Shown one piece after another: positions 53,623 to 61,293 of a stretch of 64,000 bases of DNA (the stretch's first letter is position 1; each line of letters begins with the position of its first letter). Both the position numbers and the translations under genes were made by a program. The DNA comes from Deltaproteobacteria bacterium (GTDB taxonomy: Bacteria > Desulfobacterota > Desulfobacteria > Desulfobacterales > Desulfosarcinaceae). Location of the stretch: assembly GCA_021824175.1 (NCBI GenBank), contig JAKALP010000003.1, forward strand, positions 62,001 to 126,000, read 5' to 3'. The notes below the pieces were generated by a model. That model was not told the origin of the DNA. It worked only from the letters and a program-made list of their open reading frames with translations, and made no database searches.

Positions 53623-54493
53623 ACCGGGCCTCCTTCTGTTCTTCCATGGTCTGTTGGTATAAGAAATCGCTCAAGCCCTTAATGAAATTGTCGGGCATGC
53701 GCGCCGGGAATAAATGGCACGCCTCGGGAATCACCACCCGGGTGCAATGGGGCAGATGATCGTGCAGATAGTTGCAGACCGGAATCAGCGGAGAGAACTG
53801 GCCGTAAAGCGCCAGGGTCGGCTGGGACACGGTTTTGATGACCTCTTCGGTCAGGCCGGCGATTTCGCGGATTTCGGTTTTAACGGTGGTTTCATCGAGC
53901 AGGCGCAATACTTTCTTGGCTTTAAGCGACATACCCTTGCGCAAGCCGAATTGGGAGAGATCCGGGTCCGAGTTGCTGGCCTTGAGGTTTTTGAGCCGGT
54001 ATTCCAGGTAGAAGATATCGCGGCCCTTGAGCAAATCGGGCAAATTGGGATCGATGTTGGCCAGCATCTGCTCCCTCTGCTGGCGGTACTTCCACTCGTC
54101 GAGATTGATCAGGTGGCGCAAAGCCGGGATGTTGCCTTCCACCAGCATCAGGCCGGCGACTTTGGCGGGAAAGAGATGGGCCGCATGCAGGGCCACCAGG
54201 CCGCCCAGGCTGTGACCGGCCACAAAGGCTTTTTGCACGCCGATGGCGTCCATCAAGGCCGCCAGATCGCCGGCCAGGTCCCGGGAAGTAAAGCCGCTGG
54301 TCACGAAATCGCTGTACCCGTGGGAGCGCATATCGTAAACCGTGACCCGGAAATCATTTTTCAGCGAGGCCAAGGCTTTATTGGCATGCCAGAAGGAGAG
54401 ATTGCCGCCCATGCCGTGAATGAGCACCACATCCGGGCCGTGACCTTCTTGCAGGTAGTGATGTTTTATCCCGTTGACCGTGACGAATGGCAT
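53609..54493 (-). CDS. Alpha/beta hydrolase, candidate chain-release thioesterase
   Basis: 294 residues, standard fold: oxyanion region VVLIHGMGGNLSFW, nucleophile Ser95 in AGHSLGG, His260 in EACHLF. The usual catalytic Asp after strand 7 is missing (YGQFSPLIP); instead Glu119 stands at the end of strand 6 (LMLVEGN). From memory, the decarboxylating thioesterase of CurM uses Ser100, Glu124 and His266: the Ser-Glu and Ser-His distances (24 and 166) match those here (24 and 165). GAGGGAG precedes the ATG. Neighbours are the sulfotransferase (overlapping) and, upstream, a repeat-filled gap and the phosphodiesterase. Other esterase or lyase roles are not excluded. Confidence 0.85.
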   Translation of the reverse strand: MPFVTVNGIKHHYLQEGHGPDVVLIHGMGGNLSFWHANKALASLKNDFRVTVYDMRSHGYSDFVTSGFTSRDLAGDLAALMDAIGVQKAFVAGHSLGGLVALHAAHLFPAKVAGLMLVEGNIPALRHLINLDEWKYRQQREQMLANIDPNLPDLLKGRDIFYLEYRLKNLKASNSDPDLSQFGLRKGMSLKAKKVLRLLDETTVKTEIREIAGLTEEVIKTVSQPTLALYGQFSPLIPVCNYLHDHLPHCTRVVIPEACHLFPARMPDNFIKGLSDFLYQQTMEEQKEARYAAR

Positions 54494-54514
54494 TTGGTTT
54501 ACTCCCTCAATTCC

Positions 54515-54620
54515 AAAGTCGTACTCGTACTCGTACGCGTACGAGTACGAGTACGAATTAAACTATCCTGTAACGAACGACATCATCTTCTACCTTCCAC
54601 CTTCAACCTTTTACCTCTTC
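54515..54620. repeat. 38-nt perfect palindrome of TCGTAC/GTACGA units plus ACCTTCCACC tract
   Basis: 54519-54556 is a perfect palindrome: three TCGTAC units, GC, three GTACGA units, with no unpaired centre. About 54585-54618 (TCTACCTTCCACC, TTCAACCTTTTACC) is the complement of the GGTGGAAGGT tract at 27.18 kb and like that at 15.28 kb. The whole gap between the phosphodiesterase and hydrolase genes is repeat. Confidence 0.85.
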
Positions 54621-56224
54621 TACGCCAGATACCCCAACCCCTTCAGCCGCTTGACGATCAGATCCATATCTTCTTCGTCCATTTCCAGGGATGAGGCGGT
54701 CTGCTGCTCGAAACTCCCGCTCTGGGCTTCAAAGCGCACCGGCCGCGCGGCCATAACCTCAGAGCGCCAGATCTGCTCGGGCACCCGGCCTTCATAGGCT
54801 TCGGGAATGGGCAATCCCAGGCTGTGGAGCATGGCCGGAGCCACATCCAGGATGCTCAAGGGTTCCAGCTTGAGCCCGGCTTCGATATCCGGCCCTTTGG
54901 CCATAAAAACGCCCATGGGGTAATGCACGCCGATGCACTCCTTGCGGGGTTTGACGATGTGATCGGACTTGACCGTGGAGACCAGGCCGTTGTCCCACAA
55001 GCGCACGGTCAGATCCGGCGCCAGCTCGCAGCCGCCAAAGGCTTCCTGCCGGGTCCAGACCTGTTCCACCACAGCCTTGCCGGTTTTGGGATGACGCAGC
55101 TCCAGCAGTTGCCGTTTCAAAGTATTCACAAAGGTATCGTAGAATTCGGGTTCGATGCCGTGGGCGCTGTTTTTGCCCCGCACATTGATGCTGATGCCGT
55201 TGCTGCTCGGCGTGGTCACATAGGCTTGGGTATTCTCCCAGTCCACGATGTTGCCGTGATTGCGCACCGCGTCCATGGAGACATCGCCGGTGTTGTCCTG
55301 GTCCTGGATGGCGCGCTCCGACCATTTCAGGTAGCCCAGTTGCGCCAAGTAGCTATCCAGATAGAAGTACTCCTCGCTGGGACCAAAGCCGTGATCCGAG
55401 ACAATGAAGACATTGGCATTGGGGCCGGCCGCCTCAACCAGCCGGGCCATCATGCCGTCCAGGGCCTGGTAGTGATCTTCCAGGGCCGTGCGGATGCGCC
55501 GCTCTTCTTCGGTCCATTGGGAAGGAAAACAGTTCGGGTCCAAATACCGGTAGAAGACATGCTGCAACCGGTCCGGGCTGTCCAGCACCAGGGCGCCCAG
55601 GTCGAAGGGGTCCTTGGCATCCAGATGGGTGTGGACCAATACCCACTGCTGATCTTTATACGAATGGTACTTGATCCACTCTTCGGACTCTTCAAAGGAG
55701 CAGCCCTGCATCACTTTTTCTTCCAGGCCGAAGTCGTGGGCAATGACTTTCAGATCAAAACCGGGAATGGCTTTGAGGGTATCCATCAATCCAGCCGGGT
55801 GACAGGTATTGCGCAAATGGCGCCAGGTGACAAAGCCCGGCACACTGTACCCCTTGATGGGCAGAGGCGGCGCCATAACCGGGAAATTCAGACTCATGGA
55901 GACTTTGTCATGGCGAGTCAGACAGGCCCAGATGGTCTCGCAGATGATCTGTTTGGTGCTCACGAAGCGAAGGTAATGGCTGCCGGGCGCTTCGGGCCGG
56001 AAGAAATCCAAAATGCCGTGGTTGGCCGGGCTGCGACCGGTCATGATGGTGGTCCAGGCTGGCGGCGTGGTGGGCGGAATGGTGGAGGCCAATCCGGCGC
56101 GCACGCCCTGGCTCACGAAACTCTTCAGAAAAGGCATGCGCCCCGCTGCCATGAGCGGGTCCAGCACGGAAAAGGTGGCCCCGTCCAGACCGATCATCAA
56201 TGTTTTTCTACCATTTTGGTTCAT
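54620..56224 (-). CDS. Type I phosphodiesterase/nucleotide pyrophosphatase family protein
   Basis: 534 residues of the alkaline phosphatase superfamily. Metal ligand Asp in LMIGLDGATF, nucleophile Thr region IPPTTPPAWTTIMTGR, DSPDRLQHVFYRYLD, FIVSDHGFGP and the late HYPMGVFMAKGPD segment provide the expected two-metal site. No signal peptide, so probably cytoplasmic. Such proteins hydrolyse phosphodiesters or pyrophosphates, or transfer phosphoryl head groups. In a lipid operon it may process a nucleotide or phospho-head intermediate. TGAGGTCC precedes the ATG. A 244-bp repeat-filled gap separates it from the ACP gene. Confidence 0.9.
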   Translation of the reverse strand: MNQNGRKTLMIGLDGATFSVLDPLMAAGRMPFLKSFVSQGVRAGLASTIPPTTPPAWTTIMTGRSPANHGILDFFRPEAPGSHYLRFVSTKQIICETIWACLTRHDKVSMSLNFPVMAPPLPIKGYSVPGFVTWRHLRNTCHPAGLMDTLKAIPGFDLKVIAHDFGLEEKVMQGCSFEESEEWIKYHSYKDQQWVLVHTHLDAKDPFDLGALVLDSPDRLQHVFYRYLDPNCFPSQWTEEERRIRTALEDHYQALDGMMARLVEAAGPNANVFIVSDHGFGPSEEYFYLDSYLAQLGYLKWSERAIQDQDNTGDVSMDAVRNHGNIVDWENTQAYVTTPSSNGISINVRGKNSAHGIEPEFYDTFVNTLKRQLLELRHPKTGKAVVEQVWTRQEAFGGCELAPDLTVRLWDNGLVSTVKSDHIVKPRKECIGVHYPMGVFMAKGPDIEAGLKLEPLSILDVAPAMLHSLGLPIPEAYEGRVPEQIWRSEVMAARPVRFEAQSGSFEQQTASSLEMDEEDMDLIVKRLKGLGYLA

Positions 56225-56289
56225 TGTGGACCTCAGTTGCTAACCCTTATTTACTTCCGTAGATCTGCTTTCATATGCAAAGCGTAGGA

Positions 56290-56465
56290 ACCATGGGAAG
56301 GCACAAAGGCACAAAGGCGCAAAGGCACAAAGATTTTTATAGCCTTCGTGGCGACGTAGCTTTGTACGAAAAAATATGTCATCGTAATTACGCCCATCTA
56401 CACTTAGTCCCTTAGTCCCTTTGTCCCTCAGTCCCTTTGTGCCTCTGTGCCTTTGCCCCTCAGCC
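56290..56465. repeat. Quasi-palindromic repeat (GGCACAAAG type) inside the lipid operon
   Basis: Left arm (56298-56333): GGCACAAA units at 8-9 bp period, four copies. Right arm (about 56403-56460): CTTAGTCC, CTTTGTCC, CTCAGTCC and CTTTGTGCC, CTCTGTGCC, CTTTGCC units on the opposite strand. Between them lies a further imperfect pair TTCGTGGCGACG/TTTGTACGAA. Confidence 0.75.
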
Positions 56466-56468
56466 CCT

Positions 56469-56780
56469 TCATCCCATCGACCGCGCTTGCCCCGCACCAT
56501 CGGCAAAATGATCATAAATAAACTCCACCAGATCAACGATGCGGATATCGGCCTTGTTCTGCTGGGAGAGCTCGGTGTAGTATTCGGTGAACGGGAAGTT
56601 CTGGCCGTAGTGTTCTTCCAGAAACTCTCCCAGCACCACCACATCGATGGACTCCAGCCCCAGATCTTCCAGCAGGGTGGTGTCGGGGGTGATTTCGCCG
56701 GAATATTCCCAATCCTCGCCGACCCGTTCCAGGGTGGCCAGAATATCCTTGAAAATGGTTGCTTTGTCCGGTTTAGCCAT
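56469..56780 (-). CDS. Acyl carrier protein
   Basis: 103 residues from the ATG at 56780 (AGGAG upstream). The phosphopantetheine site is Ser in LGLESIDVVVLGEFLEE; the helices before and after match ACP/PCP folds. The open frame runs 19 codons further without a ribosome-binding site. The start lies 8 bp inside the end of the KS-AT-DH gene, so translation is coupled. It is probably the carrier for the KS-AT-DH and KR-DH proteins. Confidence 0.93.
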   Translation of the reverse strand: MAKPDKATIFKDILATLERVGEDWEYSGEITPDTTLLEDLGLESIDVVVLGEFLEEHYGQNFPFTEYYTELSQQNKADIRIVDLVEFIYDHFADGAGQARSMG

Positions 56781-59700
56781 TCTTGCGTTTCTCCTGTTCT
56801 CTGATTGCCGTGGATTCGAGCGCTTGGGCCGAAGCAAACTGTTCTACCGTGGTGATAGTCACGGACAGGCTCGGCGCCAGGCCGTCAATGGCCGGTCCCC
56901 TGGCAATTAAACGCCCGTTCTCTTCTTCTTTAATTTCGAAATCCGCTGGAAATACTTTCAGGGATTCAAATTGCGTCAAATAGAGCCGCACTGCGTCTTT
57001 GGCCACCACCCGCCCCATGAGCCATTGATCAGCCCTTTCTTCATCCTTGCCTAACATCTGCCGGTAAAGGGTTCGCTCGCTGCGGTTCAAATAGACATGG
57101 CCCACGGCCTTCTTCCATATGGTGCGCCGCAGCTCGGGATAGTAGGGTGCGCGGCACTGCACGCTCCGGGGCTCCCCCGCGGCCGGGCCGCTTGGCTGGG
57201 CCTGACTGATGGTCCTTTCCAGGGGTGCCTGGTTGAAACGGTAGTATTCGGCGGGCAAAGAAAAACAGTGGTGGGTCCAGCCCTGGATCACAACCCAAGT
57301 CCGGCCGTCGGCGCGGGTGATCTTCAGATTGGCGCGCACGAAATGGTCATCCACGTCGCGGATGCGCATGCGGGCGCGCAGCAGCTCGCCGCAACGGGGC
57401 GGGGCCGAGAAGAACTTGGCGCTTTCAATGCCGGCCGGGAAGGTGACATAGCGTTCCCGCAAGCTGATCTGGGCCCAATGGCCCACCAATTGGGCGCAAC
57501 CATCGAGCAGCAAGGGATTGAGCAATAAACGGGGCGCCGGCCGGCCGGCAAAGAGATCGTGGTCCGCGGGCGCGCGTAGGAAGGCCTCCACTTCGCTGGG
57601 TGCAATTTGGGTCCAGCCCGCCAGCACCTGAAAGCGCGGTCCATGCAGCATATATTTCTGCTGGTAGATCTCCTGGGCCCGGCGGGCCGCTTCGGCTGAA
57701 ATCGGCGCCGCCGTCAGCGGTTCGGCCAAGGCGGCGGGCGGATATTGGGCACCGAAGAGCGCGCTGAGTTCGGCCGAAGGCGCCTTGGAACCGGCCTCTA
57801 TCAACCGCGCGTGAATTTCGCCGGCCGCGGTCTGGCGGGCTTCGGCCACGAGGGTGGCGCCGCCCTCCTCAGGCACCTCCACCCAGCGGCTGGCCCGGGC
57901 GTTTTTGATCTCCAGCAAAAACCCTTGGGGCTGCATCAAAGCGGCGGCTTCGGCCATCATTTCCAAATTGATGGTCATGGGTGTGACCACCAGGGAAAGC
58001 AAATGGGGATCGCGGCTGGAGATTTTGCCGCTGAAGGTGTGATCTTCCAGAAAGCGGTCTTCTTTGAGGCTGATCCGGCGCTCCACCACGCAGCTCTTGC
58101 CGGGTTCTAAGGATTTGACGCCGCCCACCAGCGGCCACTCGGAGAGTTTGGTCATCGGGGGCCGCGGAGTGCTCCAGGCTGCCATCATCTCTTTTTGCAG
58201 GGTCAGAAACTGGGACATGTTATCCATGTAGCGCTGCATGATCTGGGTCCGGATGGATGGCGCCGGTCTTTGTTGCGTGGCGCTGCCGACGGGGCCGCCA
58301 AGGGTAGATGGCGACGCCGATTCTACTTTTACTTCCTTTACTTCCGCGGCCGGTGCGGGGACGTTGAGCCGCTGCTGCAAATAGGCCAGCTCATCTTCTT
58401 TCAAGCGCGGCTCGCGCACGCCCAGTTCCATGTGCATGGTGGTTTTGGGCGCTGCTTTTAATTCGGCGGCTTGGGAGGGACGCTGCGATAACGGCGCATA
58501 AGCCTGCAACTCCACAGGCACATGCTGAGCCACCAGCATGCCCAGCAGATGGCAGAACTGGTTGATGCCCGAGCGTCGGCTGTTATTGGCGGGGACGGAC
58601 ATGAAGGGCTTGCCGCGCAACGTATCGTCGACAAAGCCGCACAAATTGTTGCCGGGCCCCACTTCAATAAAGATCCGCGCGCCGTCGCGATGCATGGCTT
58701 CCACGGTCTGGCGGAAATTCAACGGCTTGAGCCAGTAATCCACCATGAGCCGGTGCACCTGCTGGGCCTCGGCGGGATATGGCGTGGTCGTGATGGCGGA
58801 GTAGACCGGCACCTTGGGGCTGTTGATGCTCATGGCCCCGAAGGCCTGGAACAGGGCCTCGCCCTGGGTGGCGGCCATAGGCGTGTGGTGCACCTCCTGG
58901 GAGGGCAGATCGGTGCACAGAATGCTCTTGCCCTTTAACTTCTCCTTGAATTGCGCCACGGCGTCGACTTCTCCCACCACCACGACCTGGTGCGGGCAGT
59001 TGTCGTTGGAGATGAAGATCGGGCCGCCGACGCTTTCCAATATGGGCTGGACTTTATCTATCCTGCTGGACACCGCGGTCATGGCCGTTGGCTTGGGGTG
59101 GCGATGATCGCTGTAGATGGCGGCGATGCGTTCCTGGTGGCGGTAGAGCTCATGAATTTCTAGAATTCCCGAAGAGACCCAGGCGCAGTATTCACCCGCG
59201 CTGTGGCCCACGATCATGGCCGGCCGCACGCCAAAGCGGGCCAGCAGCGCCTGCATGGCGAAGCTGGCGGCCAGGATGGCCTGCAGCCCCGAATCGACTT
59301 TCCAGAATTCGGCGGCCAGGGCCTCCTTTTCGGCCGGACTCAGCAGGGTGGCCGGGAAGATGAACTGGCTGGGCAGAAAACGGCTCTTTTGCGTGCGCGA
59401 GCCGATAATGGCGTCCACCGCTTCGAACACGGCTTTTACTTCGGGGAAGTAAAGGCACAGATCCAGCAGCATATTGGTGTAAGGCGAGCCCTCGCCGGGG
59501 AACATGAAAGCCAGCTTGCCGGTGGCGCCCAGGGGATCGGCGAAGTAGTAAATGCCTTTGACATCCTTGATCTTCTTGCAGTCACCGGCGTGCAGCTTGT
59601 TGCGGGCATAGCGCAGTTTGTCGCCCAGGTCCTGGGGCGATTCGGCGATGATGGAGAGTTGCTGGGCCGCGGGCCGGAAGGCGCGCACCATCTCTTCGGA

Positions 59701-61293
59701 CCAGGCCATAAAGTCCGCCTGGGGTTCGGCCGCCAGGCGCGCCAGGGCCGCGTCGCAGGCGCTGGCCAGATCCGCCTGGCTGCCGGCGCTGAAGAGGAAC
59801 AGGGCCGCATCCCAGGCCGGGCCGCAGGCCGGCTGGACCGCCTCGGGCGCATACTCTTCCAGCACCACGTGGGCATTGACGCCGCCGAAGCCAAAGGCAT
59901 TGACGCCCGCCCGCCGGGGCACGCCCGGGGCTGAGGGAAACCAGGGCCGGGTTTCGGTGTTGATGTAAAAAGGGCTCTGCTCCAGCTTGAACTTGGGGTT
60001 GGGCGTCTCGCAGTTCAAAGTGGGCGGCAGTACTTTGTGGTGCAGGGCCAGAATGGTCTTGATCAGTCCGGCGACGCCGGCCGCGGGCATGGCGTGGCCG
60101 ATCATGGATTTGACGCTACCCAGGGCGCAATGCCGGGCCGCGCCATCCGCCTTAGCCCCAAACATCTGGGTCAAGGATTCCATCTCCACCCCATCGCCTA
60201 CCAGGGTGGCGGTGCCGTGGGCTTCGATCAGCCCGATGGTGGCGGGCGATACGCCGGCTGTTTCATAGGCCCGGCGCAGGGCCAGCACTTCGCCGGCCAC
60301 CTGGGGCGCGGCCACGCTGCCGCCCCGGCCGTCGCTGGAGGTGCCCACGCCGCGGATCAAGGCGTAGATGCGATTGCCGTCGCGCTCGGCGTCCGCGCGG
60401 CGCTTGAGCACCACAAACCCTACGCCCTCGCCGGGCAGCAGGCCGTCGGCATTCTGATCAAAGGACGAAATCTTTTCGCGGCGCGACATGGCGCCCAGGG
60501 CGCAGAAGACACTTAAAAACGGGGTCTGGTTGAAGATGTGCACCCCACCGGCCATGGCCAGATCGCAGCGGCGGTTGAGCAGATTGGCCACGGCAATGTC
60601 CACGGCGTACAACGACGAGGCGCAGGCCGCGTCGATGTTGTAGTTGGGGCCCATGAACCCCAGGCGGTTGGCCACGCGCCCGGCCGAAATATTGGGCATG
60701 ACCGCCGGCGCCGTATCGGCCTCAAAGGGCAGCAGGGAAGAGAGCAAACCCTTGCGCAAATAGTCCAGATCATCGGCCGCCATCTGGGGATGCAGTTGTC
60801 CGACCAAACGCACGGCCTGGTCCACCACAAAGCTGCGCTGCAGCAGATTGAATCCGCCGGTGCCGAGATAAGCACCGCGCCCCAGAATAAAGTCGGCGCG
60901 TTCCAGACCCTGGCCGGCCTTGATGCCAGCATCGCGCAGGGCATCGGCCGCGGCCTTGAGCACCAGGAACTGATCGGGTTCGCCGCCGGTGACGGCCGCC
61001 GGCATGATGCCGAACTCGGCCGGATCAAAGGCCATGGGCGACGGCAGATACCCGCCGCGCTTGGCGTAGATCTGGGAGCAGTCTTTGGTTTGGGGATTGT
61101 AATAACGCCCTGCGTCCCAGCGCTGGGGCGGCACGTCCTCCACCGCATCCACTTTGTTGACGATGTTGTGCCAGAAGGTATTGAGATCCGGGGCCTTGGG
61201 AAAGACGCACGCCATGCCCACCACGGCCACGGATTCCTGCTCCGGGGCGGCCGCTGCTTTCTGAATGTCGATGGAAAGGTTCATGGCGGCCAT
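56773..61293 (-). CDS. Pfa-like KS-AT-DH polyketide/lipid synthase with PPTase-like C-terminus
   Basis: 1506 residues. Ketosynthase 20-480 with Cys224 in DAACASS, His359 in EAHGTAT and His400 in KSMIGH; its sequence (YAKRGGYLPSPMAFDPAEFGI) is of the Pfa/Hgl secondary-lipid type. Acyltransferase about 593-890 with FPGEGSP and Ser698 in VGHSAGEYCAW. A linker is followed by a double-hotdog dehydratase (EDHTFSG; MLHGPRFQ; LLDGCAQLVGHW). The last ~120 residues resemble a phosphopantetheinyl transferase (WLMGRVVAKDAVR, FPADFEI) but the SISH-type histidine motif is replaced by SVTITT, so it looks inactive. ATG at 61293 overlaps the upstream TGA by one base. Confidence 0.92.
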   Translation of the reverse strand: MAAMNLSIDIQKAAAAPEQESVAVVGMACVFPKAPDLNTFWHNIVNKVDAVEDVPPQRWDAGRYYNPQTKDCSQIYAKRGGYLPSPMAFDPAEFGIMPAAVTGGEPDQFLVLKAAADALRDAGIKAGQGLERADFILGRGAYLGTGGFNLLQRSFVVDQAVRLVGQLHPQMAADDLDYLRKGLLSSLLPFEADTAPAVMPNISAGRVANRLGFMGPNYNIDAACASSLYAVDIAVANLLNRRCDLAMAGGVHIFNQTPFLSVFCALGAMSRREKISSFDQNADGLLPGEGVGFVVLKRRADAERDGNRIYALIRGVGTSSDGRGGSVAAPQVAGEVLALRRAYETAGVSPATIGLIEAHGTATLVGDGVEMESLTQMFGAKADGAARHCALGSVKSMIGHAMPAAGVAGLIKTILALHHKVLPPTLNCETPNPKFKLEQSPFYINTETRPWFPSAPGVPRRAGVNAFGFGGVNAHVVLEEYAPEAVQPACGPAWDAALFLFSAGSQADLASACDAALARLAAEPQADFMAWSEEMVRAFRPAAQQLSIIAESPQDLGDKLRYARNKLHAGDCKKIKDVKGIYYFADPLGATGKLAFMFPGEGSPYTNMLLDLCLYFPEVKAVFEAVDAIIGSRTQKSRFLPSQFIFPATLLSPAEKEALAAEFWKVDSGLQAILAASFAMQALLARFGVRPAMIVGHSAGEYCAWVSSGILEIHELYRHQERIAAIYSDHRHPKPTAMTAVSSRIDKVQPILESVGGPIFISNDNCPHQVVVVGEVDAVAQFKEKLKGKSILCTDLPSQEVHHTPMAATQGEALFQAFGAMSINSPKVPVYSAITTTPYPAEAQQVHRLMVDYWLKPLNFRQTVEAMHRDGARIFIEVGPGNNLCGFVDDTLRGKPFMSVPANNSRRSGINQFCHLLGMLVAQHVPVELQAYAPLSQRPSQAAELKAAPKTTMHMELGVREPRLKEDELAYLQQRLNVPAPAAEVKEVKVESASPSTLGGPVGSATQQRPAPSIRTQIMQRYMDNMSQFLTLQKEMMAAWSTPRPPMTKLSEWPLVGGVKSLEPGKSCVVERRISLKEDRFLEDHTFSGKISSRDPHLLSLVVTPMTINLEMMAEAAALMQPQGFLLEIKNARASRWVEVPEEGGATLVAEARQTAAGEIHARLIEAGSKAPSAELSALFGAQYPPAALAEPLTAAPISAEAARRAQEIYQQKYMLHGPRFQVLAGWTQIAPSEVEAFLRAPADHDLFAGRPAPRLLLNPLLLDGCAQLVGHWAQISLRERYVTFPAGIESAKFFSAPPRCGELLRARMRIRDVDDHFVRANLKITRADGRTWVVIQGWTHHCFSLPAEYYRFNQAPLERTISQAQPSGPAAGEPRSVQCRAPYYPELRRTIWKKAVGHVYLNRSERTLYRQMLGKDEERADQWLMGRVVAKDAVRLYLTQFESLKVFPADFEIKEEENGRLIARGPAIDGLAPSLSVTITTVEQFASAQALESTAIREQEKRKNG

